The notes below the pieces were generated by a model that saw only the letters and a list, made by a program, of their open reading frames with translations, was not told the origin of the DNA and did no database searches. A stretch of DNA of 56,501 nt from positions 1 through 56,501 of the forward strand of contig BOKO01000033.1 of assembly GCA_016861025.1 (NCBI GenBank), in the 5' to 3' direction. Below are positions 20,380 to 28,720 of the stretch, one piece after another. Positions within the stretch are counted from its first letter, which is position 1. Every line of letters starts with the position of its first letter. Position numbers and translations under genes: made by a program. Source of the stretch: Chloroflexota bacterium (lineage in GTDB: Bacteria > Chloroflexota > Anaerolineae > Caldilineales > Caldilineaceae).

Positions 20380-21690
20380 ATGGCAACGGTTGAAGAACTC
20401 CTCGAAAAAGCAGAACGGTTTGCAGGGCAGCAGCGCTGGGAAGAAGCTGCTCTTGTGGCTCGTCAGGCTGTAGACACCGTGCCAGAGCATCGTTGGGCAA
20501 AGGATAAGCTCGGTTGGTATTTATCACGCGCAAAAAAACACGCCGACGCTATTGAAGTGTATTCACTACTCGTTCAAGAGGCACCTGAGAACCCCAAATA
20601 TCCCTATATGCTGGGCTACCAATATTATGATCAGCAGGATTTCACGAACGCCGTTCCTTGGTTCAGAAAAGCCCTTGATCTGAAGCCTGACTATCTAGTT
20701 GTGCTGTATCGGTGCGGCTATGCTCTTGTGAAGACGGGCGATGTGCGCGCCGCCGAAGCATTACTCCGTGATTGCGTGAGGTATTGGCGGGAATTAGAAG
20801 AGGGCGATGCCAAGGATCGCGAGAAAAAGAATTACGCTGATGCCTGCTTTCAACTCGGCAAGATTTACAGCGACCGCGATGACTGGGTCTCAGCAGTTAA
20901 GGCGTTTACAGAAGCGGTTGCTCATGAAAGCAATGATGCTGACAAGCTCTATAACCTCGGAAAAGCACTTGTCAAAGTAGAAAACTTTGAGGAAGCCTTA
21001 GCTGCCTTACTTAAGGCGGATCAAATTGCTCCTCGAAAACACTACATTCAGACCTATCTTGCCATCGCTCACCATCAACTCAATAATCTGGTAGAAGCCG
21101 AACGTATATTTGACGGCATTCCTTCCCATATCAAAGATCAGTTTCCGTATATCTGGCAACACCATGCCGGGTTATATCGCACCCAGGGACGTACTTCTGA
21201 CGCGATTCGTATGCTTCGTGCCGCTACTCGCAGACCAAATGAAAAAGGTTTACACAGTTGGTATGACATTTTCATACTCTTGGCGACCAGTTGCGAAGAG
21301 GCGGAGGACATTCAAGGCGCTTATATTGCATATCAGGGTGCCAACACATGGCATGTAAAGAGCCGCGGCAAGGACTCCCCTATTGCCCTGAAAAAGATCA
21401 AAGACCTAAAGCAGGTAGCATCTGAACGCAGCATTGATTTGGAATCCACATCCACCGCTGCATATAGTTCAACCGACGCAGGACAGTCTAACGCCCAAGT
21501 TGCCTACATAAAGAAATTTTTTACTGACAAAGGCTATGGGTTCATACAGCAAACTACTGGAGATGATCTTTTCGTGCATATTCGAAACATCATTAACTCC
21601 GAAAGCATTCGCGAAGGTGCGCGTGTTGAGTACCAGATTGGTCAGGGGCGAAAAGGACCCGAAGCAACGCATGTACATATAATAGACTAG
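20380..21690 (+). CDS. TPR-repeat protein with C-terminal cold-shock domain
   Basis: A 436-residue protein. Residues 1-340 are tetratricopeptide-like repeats (for example GYQYYDQQDFTNAVPWFRKA and GKALVKVENFEEALAALLKA). Residues 372-436 are a cold-shock OB fold with RNP1-like GYGFIQ and RNP2-like DLFVHI. Such a combination would bring single-stranded RNA or DNA binding to a protein scaffold. It is the last gene of island 1 and is closed by a strong terminator. A role as a nucleic-acid sensor or adaptor for the upstream effectors is inference. Confidence 0.75.
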   Translation: MATVEELLEKAERFAGQQRWEEAALVARQAVDTVPEHRWAKDKLGWYLSRAKKHADAIEVYSLLVQEAPENPKYPYMLGYQYYDQQDFTNAVPWFRKALDLKPDYLVVLYRCGYALVKTGDVRAAEALLRDCVRYWRELEEGDAKDREKKNYADACFQLGKIYSDRDDWVSAVKAFTEAVAHESNDADKLYNLGKALVKVENFEEALAALLKADQIAPRKHYIQTYLAIAHHQLNNLVEAERIFDGIPSHIKDQFPYIWQHHAGLYRTQGRTSDAIRMLRAATRRPNEKGLHSWYDIFILLATSCEEAEDIQGAYIAYQGANTWHVKSRGKDSPIALKKIKDLKQVASERSIDLESTSTAAYSSTDAGQSNAQVAYIKKFFTDKGYGFIQQTTGDDLFVHIRNIINSESIREGARVEYQIGQGRKGPEATHVHIID

Positions 21691-21739
21691 AACAATTCCT
21701 CATCATCTTCTACACAATCGTAGAGTATAGGCTTTTTGC

Positions 21740-21773
21740 TGAGGAGCGATGCATAACATCGCTCCTCATTTTT
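21740..21773 (+). terminator. Rho-independent terminator of island 1
   Basis: A perfect 12-bp stem (TGAGGAGCGATG with CATCGCTCCTCA, loop CATAA) is followed by five T residues on the plus strand. It lies between the convergent TPR/cold-shock gene and ssb. Confidence 0.85.
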
Positions 21774-21782
21774 GTGTGCCTG

Positions 21783-22151
21783 TTAGAACGGAATATCCTC
21801 TGTATCTTCGCTGTGACCGTTGTCACCGTTCTCGGCGCGATCCAGAAGGACGAGGCGGTTGGCATCGATGTCGAGGCTCGGCTGCGGCGTGCCGCTCTGG
21901 TCGATCCACGCCGACGGGCGCAGCCACTCCGCCATCACCTGCACCAGCGATCCCTTGCGGACGTACTGCTCCGCCACTTCCGCCAGCTTGTTCCAGCAGT
22001 TGACGCGCACCCAGACCGTCTGCTTGTCGCCCGCGCGGTTCTTGCGGCTGACCGCCACCGAGAACGACGCGACACTCTGTTCCCCCACCTGACGCACCTG
22101 CGGATCGCTGCCGACGAAACCCGTCATCTGAACGTTGAGGCTCGTACCCAT
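21783..22151 (-). CDS. ssb: Single-stranded DNA-binding protein
   Basis: A 122-residue OB-fold protein starting MGTSLNVQMTGFVGSDPQVR, with aromatic and basic residues typical of SSB (VWVRVNCWNKLAEVAEQYVRKGSLVQV) and the acidic C-terminal tip DTEDIPF, which binds partner proteins. It is shorter than the usual ~160-180 residues because the flexible linker is brief. Plasmid SSBs protect the strand during transfer and replication. It is the last gene of the long minus-strand cluster but is separated from the previous gene by about 560 bases, so it probably has its own promoter. Confidence 0.92.
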   Translation of the reverse strand: MGTSLNVQMTGFVGSDPQVRQVGEQSVASFSVAVSRKNRAGDKQTVWVRVNCWNKLAEVAEQYVRKGSLVQVMAEWLRPSAWIDQSGTPQPSLDIDANRLVLLDRAENGDNGHSEDTEDIPF

Positions 22152-22708
22152 GATGTTTTTCTCCTCGCGCCTGAGCGCTTTTGCTATCCATCGACCCTGT
22201 GCCGATTTCTGACCAGCACATCAGCAGGCGCATCAAAGCGCAGTGTCACCTGAAAGGCGCTCGGCGTTTTTGGTGAGCGAAGCGGCACAAGCCAGGAGAA
22301 AACGCCGAAAGCGACCCCGCTAGCGGGGTTGACCCGGTGCTGCGGCTGCTAGGATGGTCAGTGACAAATCGGCACGTTCACAGGTCAGATGGATAAAGCG
22401 CCGCGCCGAAGGAGGAGCAGAGGACACGAGCAGTAGATGACTGGATCGGCAAGCCCGCGTACCAAAGGGGAATATAAGCAGCACTCGGAAAGGTCAGCCC
22501 AATGCAGGCAAAGCCGGCTGTGTGTGTGAGGAACAGCGGCGAAGGCGGCGTTTCCGCACTGATGGGAGGGGATGCGGACTGCGCCAGCGTGGGGAACATG
22601 GCACACCGCGAGCATCTACATCCAGGCAACCCGGACTGCTCGCGCAGGAGAACGGTTCGGTCACGGCGATGGAGATATTCCGGGCAGAAATAGGCAGTGG
22701 GGAGAGTG
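22152..22708. other. Gene-free region containing structured motif copy A
   Basis: No supported protein gene is seen in these 557 bases. The left part (about 22221-22372) holds the structured motif listed separately. The right part, 22380-22708, is GC-rich with scattered short purine-rich stretches (GAAGGAGGAGCAGAGG) but shows no clear repeats. Confidence 0.5.
22221..22372. ncRNA. Candidate structured RNA or DNA motif, copy A
   Basis: A 10-bp stem, TCGGCGTTTT (22261-22270) with AAAACGCCGA (22299-22308), presents a loop containing GAGCGAAGCGGCACAAGCC. Upstream is GCGC-ATCAAA-GCGC (22228-22241). Downstream is the perfect palindrome ACCCCGCTAGCGGGGT (22314-22329). The whole arrangement is repeated at 37413-37555 with compensating stem changes. 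GCGAAGC itself is a known exceptionally stable DNA mini-hairpin. The strand and family are unknown. Candidate explanations are an RNA class of mobile elements (HEARO/omega RNA is one to test), a single-strand origin, or a transfer-related DNA hairpin. Confidence 0.5.
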
Positions 22709-23326
22709 TCAGACATCGCCCTCGTCGGAAAAGTAGATGCTGCGGAAGTTGTACAGCGACGGCTGTTGGCTGTGACGCACGCCCTCGTAGAGTGCGCCGG
22801 TGATGTGGTGCAGCCCGTTCCTGAGCTTTTCGCGGATGTATGTCTCATCATCGTGCGCCAGTAGCGTGATCGCTGCGTAGGTCAGATACTCGACGGCAGC
22901 CAGCAGTTCGTATGCCATCCGTCCGCGCCAGCTGTGAACGCCATTGGCGTGAGCCGTCGCAGTCTTGAGATCGTCCAGTCCGCGATAAGCAATCAGCAGC
23001 GCTTTCGCCGTCGCCTCGAAATCATCGATGCGCGCGTCATCCGGTGAGAAGCGGCGCAGAAAGTTCCGCATTGCATCGACGGTGTGAACCGAGATCGAAT
23101 GCTGCCCGCAGAACACCGCGAGTGTGTGCCATGCCTCCTTGAAATCGGGATGTTGACACAGTTCAAAAGCGGCGTTCTGCACGGCGATCATGCCGTCTAC
23201 AACGCGCTGGTCATCCTGTTCAGCGTTCAGATTGGAAGCGAGAAACTCGCCAATGGCGTTGTACTGGTCGTTGTCAAAGTGGTCATGATACTGCTGCATG
23301 GCAATGGCATTCAGATCGTGCGTCAT
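22709..23326 (-). CDS. Unrecognised 205-residue helical protein
   Basis: A soluble, acidic, mostly helical protein (MTHDLNAIAMQQYHDHFDND at its start) with no motif I recognise. It is 15 bases after the preceding minus-strand gene and in the same codon style, so it belongs to the PRTRC-type operon. The start codon is preceded by AAAGGATAAT, an acceptable ribosome binding site. No function is proposed. Confidence 0.6.
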   Translation of the reverse strand: MTHDLNAIAMQQYHDHFDNDQYNAIGEFLASNLNAEQDDQRVVDGMIAVQNAAFELCQHPDFKEAWHTLAVFCGQHSISVHTVDAMRNFLRRFSPDDARIDDFEATAKALLIAYRGLDDLKTATAHANGVHSWRGRMAYELLAAVEYLTYAAITLLAHDDETYIREKLRNGLHHITGALYEGVRHSQQPSLYNFRSIYFSDEGDV

Positions 23327-23341
23327 GCGATTATCCTTTGG

Positions 23342-23749
23342 CTAAAGAAGCTGCGTTAAACGGGCGAGGAGTGAGAGCGTCAGCGGATCGGTCGGCTGTT
23401 GGTCGATGTGTCGAATCAAGCGGAGCAGCATGGTGTTGGCGATGCCGTAGGGGGAAAACACACTGTCGGTATACGGCAGCACCCACGTCCCGGACGGGAG
23501 CAGCTTCGCGCCTTTTCCGTGCAGCCTAAACGCAATATCCGGCATGGATGCGAGTGTCCAGCCAGTGGTACAGACCAGCGCTTCGGCGCGCTCATCGGCT
23601 TCGAGCGTCCAGTCGGCATAAAGCAGCCGTTCACCGTGCAGCGCAAGATAGGCACGTTGGAGCGACCAGCCGCCCCATCCGCCGAACGGCAGGCGCACAA
23701 CTTTGAGCAGGATGACCGGCTGCCAGTCGAGATGCGTGAGCGTCGTCAT
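23342..23749 (-). CDS. Unrecognised 135-residue protein
   Basis: A small protein beginning MTTLTHLDWQPVILLKVVRL with many tryptophans and leucines in its first half. Its start overlaps the upstream stop by an ATGA, indicating translational coupling. No family is recognised. Position alone ties it to the plasmid-maintenance operon. Confidence 0.55.
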   Translation of the reverse strand: MTTLTHLDWQPVILLKVVRLPFGGWGGWSLQRAYLALHGERLLYADWTLEADERAEALVCTTGWTLASMPDIAFRLHGKGAKLLPSGTWVLPYTDSVFSPYGIANTMLLRLIRHIDQQPTDPLTLSLLARLTQLL

Positions 23750-23994
23750 GGCAGCGCCTCGAACCAGAAGCCGCTGAAGCGGGTGATCTCGCCGTTATCC
23801 AGAAACCTGACGAATACGGTGTGAATGCCAACGCTGAACCGATGATCCGCACTGTCACACAGCGGATAGTGACTGACGATGCACTTGCGGTGGGGATTGA
23901 TGGTGGACAGCCCGACGATATGCCCAACTGTGCCGGGCGGCGGCAGCTTCGAGTGATGGACGTTTTGACGATGGCATTGCAGCATGGCACTCAC
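23746..23994 (-). CDS. Unrecognised 82-residue protein
   Basis: It begins with GTG overlapping the stop of the preceding gene (GTGA) and ends overlapping the next start (ATGA), which argues for a real, coupled gene. The product contains several histidines and cysteines (MLQCHRQNVHHS, SHYPLCDSADH) but no clear metal-binding pattern. The function is unknown. Confidence 0.5.
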   Translation of the reverse strand: MSAMLQCHRQNVHHSKLPPPGTVGHIVGLSTINPHRKCIVSHYPLCDSADHRFSVGIHTVFVRFLDNGEITRFSGFWFEALP

Positions 23995-24842
23995 TCGCTT
24001 TCGTCAGGGTCGCAGGACGTCACCGTGTTGCTGTAGCCGTTGACGATCTGGACGGACTGACCCCGTTCCCGTGCGGCGCGCTGCATGGCGATCTGCGCGG
24101 CGTTCCAGTCGTAAAATTCGCCATACTCGTCGAGTGTTTCATCATCCATGTTGCTGAGATGAAATGGCGGGATCGGGTCGCAGTTCTCGCTTTCAGCCCG
24201 TATCTCGGAGGGGATTTCGACCACCACCACAGCATCAGGGGCGGTCATGACACAGATCGGATCGCCGGACTGTGCCGCCAATCCCACCAGCGGCGGGTGA
24301 TGGTCAATCCACGTCACCGCGTATTCACTTCCAACGGGCAGCTGCGTCCCGTTGAAGGCATTGACCTCGCGCACCAGCCGCACCTGCCCGCCGGGATAGA
24401 TGTGCTGCGGCTGTCCATTGACCTCCGCCACCAGCGGGTCGCCTTCGTTCACCGGATAGAGCGCCGCCACGAAACTCTCAAAATCGTCGGACAGGTCAAT
24501 CGAAACCTGCACGAAGCTGTCCAAGTCGAGCAGGGATGCCTGCTGGATGGCTTCATCCATCGCTTCATCCGGTTCGACAACTTCCGCTGAGGAGAGGTCG
24601 AGCGGCTCCGCCAGTTCATCAGGCGTGCGACCCGACAGGTCATTCACGTCGTAAAACAGGATGAGACACCAGTTATGGACACCGACGCGGTCATAGGCGG
24701 TGGCGCGCACGCCACTGCCTAGCTGCTCCGCCAGTTGATTGACGGCGCGGATGTAGATGGCACGGTAGACTTCCGCGCCATCCGGCACGGCTCCGCCGTC
24801 GTTGAAGCCGTACTTGGTTCGCATGTCGTCCCAGTAACGCAT
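23991..24842 (-). CDS. Unrecognised 283-residue protein of the PRTRC-type operon
   Basis: The reading frame is open from 24878, but the ATG at 24842 (MRYWDDMRTKYGF) has AGGAG seven bases upstream and is the likely start. The N-terminal third (YRAIYIRAVNQLAEQLG, WCLILFYDVNDL) has an alpha/beta character. The middle is very acidic and the C terminus holds another aspartate/glutamate-rich block. A terminator sits just upstream, so it may begin a separate transcript. I do not recognise the family. Confidence 0.6.
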   Translation of the reverse strand: MRYWDDMRTKYGFNDGGAVPDGAEVYRAIYIRAVNQLAEQLGSGVRATAYDRVGVHNWCLILFYDVNDLSGRTPDELAEPLDLSSAEVVEPDEAMDEAIQQASLLDLDSFVQVSIDLSDDFESFVAALYPVNEGDPLVAEVNGQPQHIYPGGQVRLVREVNAFNGTQLPVGSEYAVTWIDHHPPLVGLAAQSGDPICVMTAPDAVVVVEIPSEIRAESENCDPIPPFHLSNMDDETLDEYGEFYDWNAAQIAMQRAARERGQSVQIVNGYSNTVTSCDPDESE

Positions 24843-24876
24843 GATACTGCTCCTTTCAAACCCTCGGATAAAAAGC

Positions 24877-24898
24877 AAAAACTCCGCTGCGAGCGGAG
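24877..24898 (-). terminator. Terminator after the ThiF gene
   Basis: On the minus strand a 7-bp stem (CTCCGCT with AGCGGAG, loop CGC) is followed by TTTTT. It lies between the ThiF-family gene and the next minus-strand gene and divides the long cluster. Confidence 0.75.
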
Positions 24899-24930
24899 CC
24901 TGCTGGCGGACAATCGGTTGGAGAGATGAA

Positions 24931-25746
24931 TCAGTTGTCGGCAGGCTGCGGTAGATACGCCAGCAGTTCGTCGCGGCAGATCGGTAGACTGCGGACGCTC
25001 ATCCCGTCAAGGCTAATGAAGCTGGCGAAGGTGCGGATCGGTTGGCGGCGCAGTAGCGTGTGGACGTACTGCCCGACCATGCACGCCATCCAGTCGTTGA
25101 CGAGGCACGCTTGCTCACCGCGTAAGACTAATTCAGCGCAGGACAGGTCAGGTTGTGGTCCAGACGCGGGCGCTTCGGGTTCGAGCAGTGCCGGAAAGAG
25201 CAGCCCTTCTTTCGGCAGATAGGCGTACTTGCCCTCCCTACCGTCGATGTGCCGCCGCATCTGCTCCGGGTCGGTGACATTGCCAATCACAACCTGACCG
25301 CCGTCGCGGTAGTTGCCCGCGCCGATCAGGATGCCCTGCGCCTTGTGCAGGTCGCGCCGTGCCAGATGGTTGTCCACACAGCCGATCACGAGCTGCGACC
25401 CGTAGCGGCTGCTGTGCTTTTCGGCATCGAACGGCTCGACGCACCACGCGATGTCCAAGCCGAGCGCCATGTTCAGGCGTCTGCCGACGACTTCGACTTT
25501 CGGCAGTTTGAGCGCGGCATCTGCTGGCGTGAACAACTGGCGACCGACGTTCTTCTCCTCCACGATGTCAGGATCGACCAGCAGGATACCCGGCGTATGC
25601 AGTCGGGCGCGGCGCATGTCATAGACAATGCGCGCCACGATACGAGCGACCTGCGCCCCCGTCCCGCCACAGCCGACGATCACGATAGTCTGAATATGGG
25701 TGTTGGGATCAAAGACGTTCATCCTTTCGGGATTGCCTGCGCTCAT
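24931..25746 (-). CDS. PRTRC-type ThiF/E1-like adenylating protein
   Basis: A 271-residue ThiF-fold protein. The nucleotide-binding loop is IVGCGGTGAQVAR (about residues 22-34), followed by VDPDIVEEKNVGRQLF, which contains conserved residues of E1 enzymes, and VIGCVDNH. A later SCAEL motif resembles the conserved cysteine region of the PRTRC ThiF family. E1-like proteins adenylate the C terminus of ubiquitin-like proteins. Here the neighbours include a PRTRC B protein and a small PRTRC C protein, which are the predicted partners. Its start overlaps the stop of PRTRC B by an ATGA. Confidence 0.85.
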   Translation of the reverse strand: MSAGNPERMNVFDPNTHIQTIVIVGCGGTGAQVARIVARIVYDMRRARLHTPGILLVDPDIVEEKNVGRQLFTPADAALKLPKVEVVGRRLNMALGLDIAWCVEPFDAEKHSSRYGSQLVIGCVDNHLARRDLHKAQGILIGAGNYRDGGQVVIGNVTDPEQMRRHIDGREGKYAYLPKEGLLFPALLEPEAPASGPQPDLSCAELVLRGEQACLVNDWMACMVGQYVHTLLRRQPIRTFASFISLDGMSVRSLPICRDELLAYLPQPADN

Positions 25747-26447
25747 CGCGTTTCATCTCCCAGAACTTGTGCCAGTGTTTTCTTGACAGGGATCAGATCG
25801 CCGGTCGGATAGCGCCGCGCCTTTTGCGCTTCGAGGTCGATCAGCAGCTTGCGGATGTCCTGAGACTGGCGCTTGCTCTTGCCGCTGACGGCATGATCGC
25901 CGAACGACGAACCGAGCAGCATCGTCCAGTCCTCCACCAGTCCCGCGCTCTGCAAGGCGGTGTCGGTCACGCGCTGCACCGTTCCCCAGCAGATCGCGCC
26001 GGAACCAAACACGTTCGGCAGCGGCGCGTGGAACAAGGGGAGATTGAGCGTTTCGGGACGACGTTTGACCGCGTACACGCCGTAGACTGGCGCTTTATCC
26101 TCCGCCGTCACGCGGATCATGACCAAGCCGGGCAACGGCACGCGCAGCGCGACATCCGAGCCATCGAGGAACACGCCGGTCTTGCCCGGCGGGCGGTATT
26201 CGACAATGGTCTTTTTCACGCCTTCCTGCCGTACCAGCAGCGTATTGCCGCCGAGCAGTCCGGTATCGAAGGTGACTTTCGCCGCCAGCGCCAGCGCGAC
26301 CTGTGCCGGATCAACCGGATACTCCGTTGTCTGCTCACCGTCGGTCTTACGCAGCATCACCCCGAACGAGTAAAAACTGAGCGTCAGCGACGGCTGCTCG
26401 TTCAGTGCTGCCGCTAGGACCCGTCCATTCCAGTCGGATGGATTGTT
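25743..26447 (-). CDS. PRTRC system protein B (E2-like family)
   Basis: A 234-residue protein from the ATG at 26447 (MNNPSDWNGR). The segment PLFHAPLPNVFGSGAICWGT is the family hallmark, and the C-terminal part LGSSFGDHAV also fits. In published domain analyses this family is grouped with prokaryotic E2-like proteins. It directly precedes the ThiF gene and overlaps the end of the upstream gene by about 100 bases, which is unusual; a later start would shorten the overlap. The biochemical role in plasmids is unknown. Confidence 0.7.
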   Translation of the reverse strand, partial: NNPSDWNGRVLAAALNEQPSLTLSFYSFGVMLRKTDGEQTTEYPVDPAQVALALAAKVTFDTGLLGGNTLLVRQEGVKKTIVEYRPPGKTGVFLDGSDVALRVPLPGLVMIRVTAEDKAPVYGVYAVKRRPETLNLPLFHAPLPNVFGSGAICWGTVQRVTDTALQSAGLVEDWTMLLGSSFGDHAVSGKSKRQSQDIRKLLIDLEAQKARRYPTGDLIPVKKTLAQVLGDETR

Positions 26448-27228
26448 CATTGAGCTTGCCTTTCTGCTTGAGTTCACGATAGAGGGTGGCGATATGGCGT
26501 TCCAACGTCGTCATTAGATCCGGCGTGGTCTTGAGGATGTCCAACCCCGCCATTGCATCGTGCATGATGCCGTCCGCTTCTTCGATCATCTCGACGGCGA
26601 AGGCGATATCTTCTTTTGACCACGAGAGTGGCGGGATTTCGCCCAGCATCTCGTCGCTGTAATCGACCAGCGAGTTGCCGGTGCAGCTAAACAGCCAGCC
26701 GAACAGCCAACTGACCTGCTGTAACGCAGGATCGGTTTGTTCGTGCAGGCTGTGAGCAATCGCGCCGCTGACCTGACGGATCGCTTCCGGTACGTCGATG
26801 TGGTAGGTTTCCCCTTCGGGGATGTCAATGCCGAACGGCGCGAGGATCGGCAGCAGGTCGCTGTGAACGGCATAGAATTGCGGATCTTCAAGTTCAATAC
26901 CCAACGCGACCAGCGGGATACCCCAACCGATGGTTTCGAGATCGTCAATCGGGATGCCTTTCGCGGAAATCCCCCGGCACAACAGCCGATCCAATTCCGC
27001 ATATGGCACGCCCGCCCGCAGTCGCTCAATTGCGTCGGCATAGAGGTCGGGGAACGCACCGCGCGTCACCTGCAAAGCAATCGTCAGCGGGTCGGTGTCG
27101 TAGTCGATGTCGTCTTCAAACTCATCCCAGAAGGGATCGAAGGTGGCTGCCGCCGCTGCGAGCAGCAGCAGGGGATCGGTGGTCAGCGCAACCGCCAGGT
27201 GGTCGTAAATCGCCGTGATCGCTTTCAT
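26347..27228 (-). CDS. Unrecognised 293-residue protein, possible PRTRC F-like
   Basis: An acidic, helical protein starting MKAITAIYDHLAVALTTDP. Its position between PRTRC C and PRTRC B fits the place of the larger uncharacterised PRTRC proteins, but no motif is decisive. Its start overlaps the upstream gene by an ATGA. Its 3' end overlaps the start of PRTRC B by about 100 bases in another frame. Confidence 0.55.
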   Translation of the reverse strand: MKAITAIYDHLAVALTTDPLLLLAAAAATFDPFWDEFEDDIDYDTDPLTIALQVTRGAFPDLYADAIERLRAGVPYAELDRLLCRGISAKGIPIDDLETIGWGIPLVALGIELEDPQFYAVHSDLLPILAPFGIDIPEGETYHIDVPEAIRQVSGAIAHSLHEQTDPALQQVSWLFGWLFSCTGNSLVDYSDEMLGEIPPLSWSKEDIAFAVEMIEEADGIMHDAMAGLDILKTTPDLMTTLERHIATLYRELKQKGKLNEQSIRLEWTGPSGSTERAAVADAQFLLVRGDAA

Positions 27229-27485
27229 GCGCCGAACTCCAGCACGCTGGCGGTCAACAGCGGGATGGGCGTGAGGTTCGCTAGATGCCGCGCCGCTGCC
27301 GTGCAGCGTCCGGTGTAGGCGACCAGTTCGGTCACGGCTTCGACCAGTGTCTCACGCGGGAGGCGCGCCGTCCCGGTGATCAGGTGGGGCTGCTGCGCGA
27401 GCAGCCCCATGCCTTTCAGTTCAACCGGCGTGATGGACAACAGGCAGTCGCGCAGTGCGTCCATGCCGAATGGAATGCTGCCCAT
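27225..27485 (-). CDS. Unrecognised 86-residue protein
   Basis: A short protein (MGSIPFGMDALRDCLLSITP) with a long amphipathic helix near its centre. It lies five bases after the PRTRC C gene and is coupled by an ATGA to the next gene. No family is recognised. It is accepted because of the tight spacing. Confidence 0.5.
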   Translation of the reverse strand: MGSIPFGMDALRDCLLSITPVELKGMGLLAQQPHLITGTARLPRETLVEAVTELVAYTGRCTAAARHLANLTPIPLLTASVLEFGA

Positions 27486-27490
27486 AAGCT

Positions 27491-27712
27491 TCAGCCTTTA
27501 CGCCCCGGTTGCGGCAGGAACTCGACCACGCGCAGTCCGTTTTCGCCTTCGGTTCGTTCGCGCAGCGTGGCATTGGCGATTTCCGGGTAGCTGGTCTTAA
27601 GCAGATCGCGCACCTGCTCGTTAGTCAAATCGGACATCGACGGGTCTTCGACGATGCGCGTCGCGCCGATCTTGAACACGCGGGACGAAGCGTTCTGGTT
27701 TTGCTCGGTCAT
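27491..27712 (-). CDS. PRTRC system protein C (ubiquitin-like small protein)
   Basis: A 73-residue protein with the family pattern LTNEQVRDLLKTSYPEIANA followed by a strand-rich end, VVEFLPQPGRKG. PRTRC C proteins are small and are thought to have a beta-grasp, ubiquitin-like fold. The G-K-G end fits this, although not as a clean Gly-Gly terminus. It is found with a ThiF-like E1 and PRTRC B, so it is the likely modifier or carrier of the pathway. The match is by pattern only. Confidence 0.7.
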   Translation of the reverse strand: MTEQNQNASSRVFKIGATRIVEDPSMSDLTNEQVRDLLKTSYPEIANATLRERTEGENGLRVVEFLPQPGRKG

Positions 27713-27742
27713 GGTGAAATTGTCCTTTCCTGGTGAAATGAA

Positions 27743-28402
27743 CTAGAGCAAAGCAGTGGTTTCGGATGCCCCATTGGTCGAAATGGCGGGTGAAGTCGGG
27801 ACTTCCAGCGTGAGCGGTTCGTTGTCTTCAACGGCGGCGGGTGGTTCGTCGCCGTCGGTGGAGTCGCCGACCTGCACGAAGTCTTCCAGCGCGAACAGCG
27901 CCATATCCCGCGCGGTCAGATGCTTCATCTTCTTCGTCAGCGCGTACACGTCGGGGATACGGATCGGCGTTTCGCCGTCCCACAGCTTGCCATCGATCAG
28001 GGTGGCAGCGAGCTGTACCGCCTGACGGTAAGCGGCAGCATCCGTCTCTCCGCCCGTGAGCTTGAGATGGCTGATCTTGACCGTCTTCACCCCCTTCTTG
28101 AGCGGAATATCGACCGTCGGTTCCGCAGGCGCAGGTGGCGGCGCAGTTTTCTTGCTGCTGACTGGTGTCGTTGTCGGCGGAGGCAGTTCGGCGATGATGG
28201 GCGGTTCGGCTTCGACGGCAGACAATGCCATCACGCCGTCTTTGATGATTGCCGTGAGATCGGACAGGTTGGCGTAGGCGAACTGACGGACGTGCGCGAG
28301 ATCGCCGCGCTGAATGAGCAGCGTGCCGTGCCGTTCATCGCTCTCACTGTCAGGCAGCGTGAGCGTGATGACGGTCGGTGCTTTGGCGTTTTTCTTTGCC
28401 AT
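27743..28402 (-). CDS. Probable PRTRC-associated protein (E-like)
   Basis: A 219-residue protein: a strand-rich N-terminal domain (VITLTLPDSESDERHGTLLI), a proline-rich linker near residues 70-95 (PPPTTTPVSSKKTAPPP) and a helical C-terminal domain (AYRQAVQLAATLIDGKLW). The order next to PRTRC C suggests PRTRC E, but sequence evidence is weak. The ribosome binding site AAGGAAA supports the ATG at 28402. Confidence 0.5.
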   Translation of the reverse strand: MAKKNAKAPTVITLTLPDSESDERHGTLLIQRGDLAHVRQFAYANLSDLTAIIKDGVMALSAVEAEPPIIAELPPPTTTPVSSKKTAPPPAPAEPTVDIPLKKGVKTVKISHLKLTGGETDAAAYRQAVQLAATLIDGKLWDGETPIRIPDVYALTKKMKHLTARDMALFALEDFVQVGDSTDGDEPPAAVEDNEPLTLEVPTSPAISTNGASETTALL

Positions 28403-28495
28403 GAGGCGTTTCCTTTCACTGATTTAGCGGATGAGATGGGGATTTGAGACAGGCGTTTTGGAGACGGGCATCACCTCCTTTCGTGGCGCATCGTT

Positions 28496-28720
28496 TCAGT
28501 CATGGGACTGGCGCTCGCGCTCGTCCAGCACGTCAAGCGCGAATGCCTGGTGCAGCGCCTGCGGGTCATAACTGTCTTCATCGAGTTCCTGTGCTACGAT
28601 GTCTTCCCGTGCGGCATATCGGATCGCGTCGGGCTGTAAGTGATCCAGATCGCTGCCCATCGTGCGCGCGTATTGCACGCCAAGACGGTAGAAGTCGTGC
28701 CATCGTTTGTCGTTGTTCAT
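28496..28720 (-). CDS. Unrecognised 74-residue acidic protein
   Basis: The ATG at 28720 (MNNDKRWHDFYRLGVQYAR) has AAGGAA six bases upstream and overlaps the stop of the primase gene, so it is preferred to the earlier in-frame ATG at 28783. The product is small, acidic and helical. The function is unknown. Confidence 0.5.
   Translation of the reverse strand: MNNDKRWHDFYRLGVQYARTMGSDLDHLQPDAIRYAAREDIVAQELDEDSYDPQALHQAFALDVLDERERQSHD

Noticed and set aside
22221..22372. Firm assignment of the structured motif as a HEARO/omega RNA
   Set aside because: No IscB or TnpB gene is present and only general similarity could be judged by eye, so it is kept as one hypothesis among several.
22378..22851. 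Minus-strand frame of 157 codons downstream of motif copy A
   Set aside because: It overlaps the supported gene at 22709 in another frame and has the unusual composition of a shadow frame (cysteine and serine rich).
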